Below, piece after piece: positions 6,449 to 12,293 of a stretch of DNA of 12,293 nucleotides; positions within the stretch are counted from its first letter, which is position 1, and each line of letters opens with the position of its first letter. Source of the stretch: an uncultured Haloferula sp. (GTDB lineage: Bacteria > Verrucomicrobiota > Verrucomicrobiae > Verrucomicrobiales > Akkermansiaceae); NCBI GenBank assembly GCA_946885645.1, contig CAMPGU010000110.1, positions 1 to 12,293 of the forward strand, read 5' to 3'. The translations under genes and the position numbers were made by a program. Below the pieces are notes generated by a model. It was not told the DNA's origin. It did not search any database and saw nothing but the letters and a program-made list of their open reading frames with translations.

Positions 6449-7766
6449 CCGCCTTATTCTTGTGACCAGCCATCTCGCGGTGGCGGGGATCGGTTTCCTG
6501 CTCGCGCGGCCAGGCGAAGCCGGGAAGACCGCTGTAGCGGAGTCGGATCAAACTTCCAATACGATGTCGGCACCGGCGGCACGCGGAACGAATGATACGC
6601 GACAAAGGAGCGGCGCCTTCAAGCCAAGCCTCTCGTGGCGCGGCGGGGAATTCGCGCGCGCTTGGAAGGCCGTGCGCACCGCAAAGCTCTCGACCGCCGA
6701 GCGCATCCATGTCCAGCGCGAGCTATTGAAGCAATGGGCGGAAATCGATCTCACCGCGGCCATCGAAGCCGCCTTGGGCGAGGCGTGGGATGCGGACGGT
6801 GCAGGCTACTACGATCCCACCGGCCCGCTGCTGAGTGCCTTGTCGGATGCGCTCGCCAAGGATCCCGCCCAAGGCTGGGATATGATCCGCGGCCGGCAGT
6901 TCGGCGTGGCCACGGGCATGCTGCGGCACGTGTGGATCCGGGCGGTAGGGGCGAAAGATCCGCTCTTCCTCGCGTCAAAGCTCGGCGAGCTTTCCTGGCG
7001 CGACCGCGAGGGGGCGATTCATGCCTGCCGCTCGGAACTCCGGGCCGGTTCGGAGACGGCGGAGAAGTTGTTCGCCTTGCTTGCGCGCCTTCCCGAGGAG
7101 GTGGTGAGCGCGGAAGTTCTGCTTAGCTTCTCCGAACGCGGTGACATGCAAACGACGCCGGAAGCGCTCAAGGAAGAGATCCTCAGCCTGGGCCAGCAGG
7201 ACCAACGCATGGCCAAGGTCCGCGCCATCCAATGGGGCCGGCTGCTCTCGTCCCAAACGCCCGCGGAGATCGAAGCGCAGGTTGCCGCCTTGCCGGAGGC
7301 ACTCCGGGACGAGGTCGTCTGGGCGGCTGTGGGCGTCTCCCAATCTCCGGAAAGTACGCTCGGCCTGCTGACGCTGCTGGCGGATCAGGGCGCATGGGAG
7401 AAGCTGGAACAACGCGAGGCCGCCAGCCGGCTCCAGCACATCGCTCGTAGCGGTGCCGCGAAGAAGGTGGCGGACTGGGCGACCGAGCTGCCGGTGCGCA
7501 AGGAAACGACGGAGCTTTTTCACCGCAGCGTGGACCATTACCTGAGCACGAACATGGAGGAGTCGCGCGAATGGCTGGCGGGCCTCCCTGCGGGTGTGTG
7601 GCGCGACCGCGCCTATGCGGAATACTCGCAGCAAGCGCTGAATGCCCACAACAACCCCGAGGCTTCGCGCTGGGCGCTCGATCAGATTGGCGACCCGACC
7701 TTCAAGGGCGAGGCCGAGAGCTGGCGCTCCCAATGGGAGACGCGAACCGCTTGGAAGGGAAATTGA
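6435..7766 (+). CDS. Exported protein with C-terminal helical repeats, paralogue of upstream gene
   Basis: Function not recognised. The 443-residue product opens with a positively charged start and a hydrophobic segment (about 6-24) sharing the SHLAV core and following AR with the preceding protein. A low-complexity linker (about 28-65) follows, then an all-helical body. Three units of about 32-34 residues are visible at the C-terminus: 344-375 (Trp348, ELP), 376-409 (Trp380, GLP, then RDRA) and 410-440 (Trp413, DQI). These resemble the tryptophan/LP-containing helical-hairpin repeats I associate with Verrucomicrobial exported proteins. A likely role is protein-protein interaction or scaffolding; no enzyme motif is visible. 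The start overlaps the end of the upstream gene by 14 bases, pointing to coupled translation. An 8-bp hairpin follows five bases after the stop. Confidence 0.75.
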   Translation: MKRNSRLILVTSHLAVAGIGFLLARPGEAGKTAVAESDQTSNTMSAPAARGTNDTRQRSGAFKPSLSWRGGEFARAWKAVRTAKLSTAERIHVQRELLKQWAEIDLTAAIEAALGEAWDADGAGYYDPTGPLLSALSDALAKDPAQGWDMIRGRQFGVATGMLRHVWIRAVGAKDPLFLASKLGELSWRDREGAIHACRSELRAGSETAEKLFALLARLPEEVVSAEVLLSFSERGDMQTTPEALKEEILSLGQQDQRMAKVRAIQWGRLLSSQTPAEIEAQVAALPEALRDEVVWAAVGVSQSPESTLGLLTLLADQGAWEKLEQREAASRLQHIARSGAAKKVADWATELPVRKETTELFHRSVDHYLSTNMEESREWLAGLPAGVWRDRAYAEYSQQALNAHNNPEASRWALDQIGDPTFKGEAESWRSQWETRTAWKGN

Positions 7767-7770
7767 GCAG

Positions 7771-7790
7771 CATCGCCGGACGCGGCGATG
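7771..7790. terminator. Hairpin between convergent genes
   Basis: CATCGCCG at 7771-7778 pairs perfectly with CGGCGATG at 7783-7790 around a GACG loop. It fills most of the 28-base gap between two convergent stop codons (7766 and 7795). There is no T-run on either side, so it is either an atypical terminator serving both strands or a 3'-end protector. Confidence 0.45.
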
Positions 7791-7794
7791 GCGG

Positions 7795-8850
7795 TTACGG
7801 TTCCAACTCCGCCTTTTCCGCCCGCACGAGCGGATTTACCCGTGCGGTCTTCCCATTTCCGAATGAAACCCGCTGTGCCTCGCCGGGACGGAAGTGGTCG
7901 GTGCTGAGCCATTGCGCTCCGCTTCCGAAGGCGGCGGCCTTCATTGCGGCGTCGGGCTTTTGGGTATCCGTGCGGGTGCGGACGAGGAATCCGGCCTTCA
8001 CCAGCTCCCGGATCTTCTCCCGTTCCCGGACCGGGTCATTGCATTTGAACCAACCCGCGGCGGGATGGCCGGCGTCCGGTACACTGGCGAAAATGAGGCG
8101 GCCTTCGAGCGACGGATTGCCCTCCAGATAGCGGTCGCGGATGGCGTCGGTATTATCGAGACAGAGGATGAATTTGCCGCGGAGAGAGTCCACCGCCGGC
8201 CAACCGTGCTTCGTCACCGCTTCCCGCAGGGTTGCTTCCTTGCCGCGCACGTCGTCGGGCTTCAAGAGCCGGTCCCGGGGAAGCACCGAGAGGATTTCTT
8301 TTTCCAAGTCCATCAGCCGCGCGCGGGTCAGAGGTTCCGGCTTGGTCGGGAGAGGGGGATGAGGCTGATCCTTGCACTCCAGGAGGATCATCACCGGCAA
8401 ATGGCGGGGGTGGGCGTCCGACCAAGCGATCATCTCGCGCAGCGCTTGGGTCAGGAGCGGAGCGGTGGTGCCGAAGTCGAGGTCCGGCACGTGCAGCACC
8501 TTGAAGCCGGGCTTCTCCAGCGCCGCGGCATCGTGCGGGATGTTCTTCGCCCCCGCGAGCTCCGCCAGTTTCAAGCCGAGCGGCTCCGCAAACAACCCCC
8601 CGTCGGGATCGGCAAAGATATCGAGCTCGAATTGCCGCAGGCCCATGTCCAGTTGGGCGGCCAAGGGCGGATGGGTGTAGTTCCAGGCATCTGCGGCCTT
8701 GTTGGTCTTCACGATGATCTCGAGCAATTCCTTCGGCGGGGCCACATGATAGGAATTGTGGCTGCCGATCGCCTGGATCTCGTTCAGCCGGAGCCCTTCG
8801 GCATGTGCTGGGACGGCGAAGAGCAAGAGACAGGCGGGAATGAGACGCAT
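7795..8850 (-). CDS. Secreted Ca2+-dependent phosphoinositide phospholipase C-like enzyme
   Basis: A 351-residue protein resembling the Ca2+-dependent phosphatidylinositol-specific phospholipase C family typified by the Streptomyces antibioticus enzyme (PF16670 type). Residues 1-17 form a signal peptide ending AHA. The mature protein begins with the family motif IGSHNSYH, with catalytic His31. FELDIFAD at 74-81 supplies acidic metal ligands (Glu75, Asp77), and the second histidine is His120 in VLHVPDLDFGTT. ILLECKD at 155-161 adds another conserved acidic strand. Together they fit a TIM-barrel PLC that cleaves a phosphodiester next to the glycerol. The length is normal and no key residue is missing. 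The true substrate is uncertain because few bacteria make phosphatidylinositol; environmental eukaryotic lipids or another glycerophospholipid are possible. The gene stands alone, convergent to the block before it and divergent from the cytochrome gene. Confidence 0.85.
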   Translation of the reverse strand: MRLIPACLLLFAVPAHAEGLRLNEIQAIGSHNSYHVAPPKELLEIIVKTNKAADAWNYTHPPLAAQLDMGLRQFELDIFADPDGGLFAEPLGLKLAELAGAKNIPHDAAALEKPGFKVLHVPDLDFGTTAPLLTQALREMIAWSDAHPRHLPVMILLECKDQPHPPLPTKPEPLTRARLMDLEKEILSVLPRDRLLKPDDVRGKEATLREAVTKHGWPAVDSLRGKFILCLDNTDAIRDRYLEGNPSLEGRLIFASVPDAGHPAAGWFKCNDPVREREKIRELVKAGFLVRTRTDTQKPDAAMKAAAFGSGAQWLSTDHFRPGEAQRVSFGNGKTARVNPLVRAEKAELEP

Positions 8851-8886
8851 GACCGCTCTCTAGGCCCCGCCCGGCGGGCTCCCGTC

Positions 8887-8949
8887 AAGCTTGGCCGTGG
8901 GACGATTCCGCGGAAGAAGCTTGGCGAAGCCGGGTATTTTGCATGCAAA
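8887..8949. promoter_or_regulatory. Candidate operator region in the divergent gap
   Basis: The 148-base gap between the start codons at 8850 (minus) and 8999 (plus) contains two direct copies of AAGCTTGGC, at 8887-8895 and 8917-8925, 30 bases apart start to start. It also has a perfect 12-base palindrome, TTTGCATGCAAA, at 8938-8949. The palindrome sits in the only AT-rich patch of the gap, next to TATTTT (8935-8940), which could be a -10 element for the plus-strand gene. Binding by a dimeric regulator is an inference; no matching regulator is in the window. Confidence 0.3.
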
Positions 8950-8998
8950 TTTCCTGACGCGCTTGCGAATCTTCTGCCAAATGGCCATGCTTACCTCC

Positions 8999-11900
8999 AT
9001 GAACCCCCCGCGGTTGTGCCTGTTTCTCGCCCTCTCCGGCGGGATCCTCTCGTCGCCCGGGGCTGCTCCATTCTTCGATCCGGGGATGCCGGTGCACGCC
9101 AGCCCGGCGGATACCGGCGAGGCCGGGGCGATCGCGCGCGGATTGCTCGTTCAGGCGGCGGAGGAGGAATGGGTGATTTTTGATCAGGACCTGCTGCGTC
9201 CGGCCCTCTGGCTGCACGCGGAGAAGGGCAAGCCGCCGGTATCGCTGGTGATGATGTCCCAAGCTTCCTGGGACAAACCCACCCGGAAAGGCGGCGCGAA
9301 GCTGCCCGACGCGGCGGCCGGCGGCCTCGCGCTGTCTCCGCCGCTGCCGGGCGTGGGAGCCTCGCCGGAGGATCTGCTCAAGGACCCGCGGCCGGTTTAC
9401 GGGAGCGATCCGGGGCGCGGCGGCTTGGAGGAAAGCGGACGGCGTTTCCTTGGCTACCGAGTCGCGGCGAAATCCGGGGTGCTCTTTTACGAAAGCAAGG
9501 GCACGAAGATCGGGGAATGGTACGAGGCGGACCGGGGATCCCTCCGCAGGCACTTTTCCGTGGCCGGTGGCGAGGAGTTGCTGTTCCTGATCGCGGCGGG
9601 GGATTTTACGGTCGAAAATGGCCGGGAGGCCTCCTCCGAGAAGCTCCAGGTGGCCTCAAACCACGCCGGCCTGAAGCTGGAACTGCGGGAAGGCAAGCTC
9701 TTCGCGCGGCTCGCCGCTTCGAAGCAGGAACGCCGGGCCACCCTGAGCTACGGCCAGAAGAAGGAGGCTCCGGCAGCGAAGACGCCCGCGATGCCCTCCG
9801 CCAGTCCCGCCCGCTGGAAACAGAGCACGGAGGCGCGCATCCAAGAGGCCGCCAGGGCCGGGGCAGGGTGGTCCCTGGACCGCATCGGCCTGCCGGAGAA
9901 CAATCCTGCCAAGCGGCGGGTGCGGCCGGCCGATCTCGTCTTCCTATCTCCGGATAGGGCGGCGGTGGTTACCTTCGAGGGCGATGTTTGGCGGCTCGAT
10001 CTCTCCGGCAGTCGCGTGCGATGGACCCGCATCGCGGCCGGCCTGTGCGAGCCGCTGTCGATCGAGCAGGTCGGCGGCACGGTGCAGGTTTTCACCCGCA
10101 ACGGGATCGTCCGCCTGCGCGATACCAATTCGGACGGGGAGACGGATTTTTACGAGAATCATAGCAGCTTGGTCCACCACACCGGGAGCACCCGGGGTTA
10201 TCCTCTGGATATGGAAGTCGATGAGGCCGGGCGGACCTGGTGCTCCACCGGGGGCATCGTCACCGACGGGAAATCCCTGACCAATCTCGCTTCCCGGAAT
10301 CCCCACAGCGGCGCGATCATGATGATCTCCGCGGACGGAAAGGACCTGGAAATCATCGGTTCCCATGCCCGCGAACCGTTTTTCGCGCGCGATCCCGTCT
10401 CGGGGCATCTCGTGATGTCGGAGCAGCAGGGACACTGGGTCCCTTCGTCGGGGAGCTTTCCCGTCACCCCGGGCTCGAGCTTCGGCTTCGGCCTCCAGAA
10501 TGCGCGGGATCTCGCCCCGCCCGCGGTCTGGATCCCCCACGATCAGGATACCTCGTCGGCTTCGCCGATGTGGGTACGGGGCAGCGCCTTTAAATCGTGG
10601 GAGGGCGGGGTGCTGGATCTGTCCTACGGCACCGGGCGCTTGTTCCTGGTGCGCCCCGCGGGGACATGGCCAGCCAAGGAAGGCGCCGTGATCCCGCTGG
10701 GGATCGAAACCGGCCTCCCGCTTCTTCACGCGCGCACGCATCCGGGCGACGGCTCGATCTGGCTGGCCGGCTTCCGCATCTATGATTCCAGCGTGCAGGA
10801 CCTCGAGGGCATCGGCCGGCTCCGGCCCTCCGGCGAAGTCCTCGCGGCCGCCGTGGATGCCGCCGTGGTGAAGGAAGGAGTGGTGCTTCATTTCGAAGCC
10901 CCTCTGGACCCCGCCAGTGTGGACCCCCAAGCGGTGCAGGCGAAGGAATGGCAGTATCAACGCAGCTCCGGCTACGGCTCTCCCCGCCTGAAGCGGAACG
11001 GGAAAGACGGAGCGGATCCCGTGGCGACGGGCGGCACTTTCCTCTCGAAGGATGGCAAGAGCGTCTTCATCCACATCCCGGCCCTCAAGCCGACGATGCA
11101 ACTGGAGATTTCGCATCGCTTCGGGGTGAAAGGGAGCAAGGCCGAGCCCCGTTCCGTTTTCTTCACGGTCTCCGCTCCGCCCCCCGCGGCCTGGTCGGAA
11201 CTCGGCTTCGAGGTGCCCCGGCTGGACGCTTCCGCGGCCGCCGTGCGCGGTGGCGGCTCGCCGGACGCGAAGCCCACCGCCGAAGCGGGAAAGGAGCTCG
11301 CGACCCGCTACGGCTGCATCGCTTGCCACTCCATCGATGGCAGGCAGGAGGGACACAGCGGCCCCACTTGGAAAGGCCTCCATGGCTCGGAGCGTACCTT
11401 CACCGACGGGAGCACCCGCGCGGCTGACGACGCCTATCTGATCGAATCGATGCTGGAACCGAACAAGGTCATCGTGAAGGGCTTCGCGCTCGGGATGGGC
11501 AGCTACTCCGGAGTCCTCAGCGAGTCCGAAATCCGCAGCATCGTGCTCTACATCCAATCGCTGAAATACGCGGGCGGGTCATTTGCCCGCAGGCTTCCAG
11601 CCGATTCCGACGAGCTCGTCGATCTCGATGTAGCTACGTTCGTCGTTGGTTTTCCGCTTCGAGAGCTTGAGGGTGGCCGGACCGCCCGTACCTTTCAACA
11701 TCAGGTCCGCCTGTTCCTTGTTCCACTCGCCCGAGCCTTCGAAATTGCTCTTCAGGACCGCGAGCGAGACGGAGTCCTTCCGAATGAAAGCGGTGTGTTC
11801 GCGTCCCGGCATCGGCACGCTGAGGCGGAAGCGGACGAAGTGGCTTTCGGCGTCACCGGGGGCGGGCGTTTCCGGCTTCACGTAAACGTGGAACACCCCG

Positions 11901-12265
11901 CTGGTGCCGGGAGGTCCTTCGGTGAATTTTCGGAAGAGATCGTCGTGGAAGTTGATGAAATTCTCCCAGTTCACCTTAGCCCCCTCCCCGGTGTTCACCA
12001 CGGCCACGGGGAAGCCTTCGGGGATTGCGGGGGTACGGACTTCGTAAATGTGGACGGGCTCGTCCACTTCATAGAGGCTTGCGGAGGTGATCTGGAAGGG
12101 GCCGTCGCCCTTCTCGGCGGCCCGTTGTTCCATGGAAGCCCGCATGTCGTCGGGGAAAATGACGAAGCGGTTCCGGACCTTCCAATCCGGCGCTTCGAGG
12201 AAGGCCTTGAGAGCGGCGTCCGCGGCCGGCTTTTCCGGTGCGGATCTGGCGAATCTGGTGAATGA
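8999..12265 (+). CDS. Exported DUF6797-like / beta-propeller protein with C-terminal COX2-type cytochrome c domain; stop codon apparently lost
   Basis: The conserved part is about 856 residues (8999-11566). The start at 8999 gives a signal peptide (MNPPRLCLFLALSG... then GAA); in-frame ATGs at 8981 and 8987 and a TTG at 8891 are alternatives. Residues to about 250 resemble the DUF6797 region of PVC-group proteins (VIFDQDLLRPALWL). Residues 270-620 look like a beta-propeller of the sugar or sorbosone dehydrogenase kind. The end is a mono-heme cytochrome c like the C-terminal domain of caa3-oxidase subunit II: CIACH at 773-777, FTDGSTRAADDAYLIESMLEP, axial Met833, and YIQSLK. It probably passes electrons outside the membrane from an unknown oxidation. 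The reading frame does not stop after YIQSLK. It runs another 232 codons antisense to the next gene, and that tail has shadow-frame composition. A TAC codon at 11567-11569 stands where the stop is expected. Confidence 0.8.
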   Translation: MNPPRLCLFLALSGGILSSPGAAPFFDPGMPVHASPADTGEAGAIARGLLVQAAEEEWVIFDQDLLRPALWLHAEKGKPPVSLVMMSQASWDKPTRKGGAKLPDAAAGGLALSPPLPGVGASPEDLLKDPRPVYGSDPGRGGLEESGRRFLGYRVAAKSGVLFYESKGTKIGEWYEADRGSLRRHFSVAGGEELLFLIAAGDFTVENGREASSEKLQVASNHAGLKLELREGKLFARLAASKQERRATLSYGQKKEAPAAKTPAMPSASPARWKQSTEARIQEAARAGAGWSLDRIGLPENNPAKRRVRPADLVFLSPDRAAVVTFEGDVWRLDLSGSRVRWTRIAAGLCEPLSIEQVGGTVQVFTRNGIVRLRDTNSDGETDFYENHSSLVHHTGSTRGYPLDMEVDEAGRTWCSTGGIVTDGKSLTNLASRNPHSGAIMMISADGKDLEIIGSHAREPFFARDPVSGHLVMSEQQGHWVPSSGSFPVTPGSSFGFGLQNARDLAPPAVWIPHDQDTSSASPMWVRGSAFKSWEGGVLDLSYGTGRLFLVRPAGTWPAKEGAVIPLGIETGLPLLHARTHPGDGSIWLAGFRIYDSSVQDLEGIGRLRPSGEVLAAAVDAAVVKEGVVLHFEAPLDPASVDPQAVQAKEWQYQRSSGYGSPRLKRNGKDGADPVATGGTFLSKDGKSVFIHIPALKPTMQLEISHRFGVKGSKAEPRSVFFTVSAPPPAAWSELGFEVPRLDASAAAVRGGGSPDAKPTAEAGKELATRYGCIACHSIDGRQEGHSGPTWKGLHGSERTFTDGSTRAADDAYLIESMLEPNKVIVKGFALGMGSYSGVLSESEIRSIVLYIQSLKYAGGSFARRLPADSDELVDLDVATFVVGFPLRELEGGRTARTFQHQVRLFLVPLARAFEIALQDRERDGVLPNESGVFASRHRHAEAEADEVAFGVTGGGRFRLHVNVEHPAGAGRSFGEFSEEIVVEVDEILPVHLSPLPGVHHGHGEAFGDCGGTDFVNVDGLVHFIEACGGDLEGAVALLGGPLFHGSPHVVGENDEAVPDLPIRRFEEGLESGVRGRLFRCGSGESGE
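11567..12265 (+). other. Spurious-looking antisense tail of the cytochrome ORF
   Basis: These 232 codons continue the cytochrome frame past its domain end and lie almost wholly opposite a minus-strand gene whose protein looks genuine. The translated tail is rich in Gly, Glu, Val and His, has no recognisable domain, and ends only where the antisense frame meets a TGA at 12263-12265. I regard it as non-native sequence exposed by loss of a stop codon at or just before 11567. Confidence 0.6.
11570..11590. terminator. Hairpin at the convergent gene junction
   Basis: GCGGGC at 11570-11575 pairs with GCCCGC at 11585-11590 around a 9-base loop that contains the minus-strand gene's stop codon (11579-11581). 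It begins directly after the codon where the cytochrome gene would be expected to stop. Stem-loops commonly sit between convergent genes, so this supports the view that the junction is here. Confidence 0.35.
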
Positions 12266-12293
12266 GGCGGCGCTGACGGCGGCGCGACGCAAC
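11579..12293 (-). CDS. PVC-type hypothetical protein, 5' end off the window
   Basis: About 237 residues are visible, ending at a TGA at 11579-11581. The frame is open to the window edge. The first possible start (TTG at 12292) is followed by no signal peptide, so the gene probably begins outside, where a membrane anchor may lie. The protein resembles a family frequent in Verrucomicrobiota and Planctomycetota for which I know no function: a helical ALKAFLEAPDWKVRNRFV segment followed by DDMRASMEQ, then a beta-rich part (FPVAVVNTGEGAKVNWENF, GVFHVYVKPE, FRLSVPMPG) and a closing IEIDELVGIGW strand. No catalytic motif is evident. Its ordered, family-like sequence is the reason I treat this strand as coding and the opposite cytochrome-frame tail as a shadow. 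Confidence 0.75.
   Translation of the reverse strand, partial: LRRAAVSAASFTRFARSAPEKPAADAALKAFLEAPDWKVRNRFVIFPDDMRASMEQRAAEKGDGPFQITSASLYEVDEPVHIYEVRTPAIPEGFPVAVVNTGEGAKVNWENFINFHDDLFRKFTEGPPGTSGVFHVYVKPETPAPGDAESHFVRFRLSVPMPGREHTAFIRKDSVSLAVLKSNFEGSGEWNKEQADLMLKGTGGPATLKLSKRKTNDERSYIEIDELVGIGWKPAGK

Noticed and set aside
8891..8998. TTG-led N-terminal extension of the cytochrome protein.
   Set aside because: The extension is not signal-like and covers the candidate operator palindrome; the start at 8999 yields a normal signal peptide.
7894..9183. Plus-strand open frame of 429 codons opposite the phospholipase gene.
   Set aside because: No recognisable domain; the minus strand has a signal peptide and family motifs in the right order.
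1..12293. A defence, toxin-antitoxin, CRISPR or prophage system.
   Set aside because: No repeat array, nuclease, helicase, reverse transcriptase, toxin-like small gene pair or phage protein is visible on either strand.

Overview
The window is GC-rich, tightly coded chromosomal DNA, most likely from a member of the Verrucomicrobiota (Luteolibacter/Haloferula-like). That is an inference from three things: a large exported heme-c protein with a DUF6797-like front end, small exported proteins of a type I know mainly from this phylum, and almost no Shine-Dalgarno sequences before the genes. No rRNA, tRNA, integrase, transposase gene, CRISPR array or recognisable defence system was found.

Layout. 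Positions 1-393 hold no convincing gene but contain several hairpins, ending in a strong terminator-like one at 286-320. The universally conserved ATPase gene ychF follows (394-1515). The gap after ychF (1516-1707) carries two inverted copies of a REP-like element, each a GTAG tetranucleotide followed by a perfect stem with a GTGA loop. Next is a plus-strand block of four exported proteins. First comes an HtrA/Deg-type serine protease with an intact catalytic triad (1708-3195). It overlaps by one base (TGATG) a lipoprotein paralogue whose His and Asp are replaced (3195-4736). After 155 bases come two helical proteins with matching N-terminal anchors (4892-6448 and 6435-7766), which overlap by 14 bases. 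A hairpin separates this block from a convergent secreted phosphoinositide-phospholipase-C-like enzyme (complement 7795-8850). A divergent 148-base gap with a 12-base palindrome leads to a large exported protein ending in a COX2-type cytochrome c domain (from 8999). The window closes with the 5'-truncated, minus-strand end of a PVC-type hypothetical gene (complement 11579-12293).

How the genes relate. Protease and pseudoprotease are almost certainly co-translated and should both act outside the inner membrane. The two anchored helical proteins form a second coupled pair; a link between the pairs is only positional. The lipase-like and cytochrome genes diverge from one control region but have no obvious shared pathway. 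The cytochrome ORF lacks a stop where its homologous domain ends (near 11567) and reads about 700 bases antisense through the last gene. I interpret this as a stop lost by a point change, a small indel or a sequence error.

I did not find a clear undescribed multi-gene system. The strongest leads are the REP-like pair, the coupled protease/pseudoprotease pair, and the stop-less cytochrome ORF.
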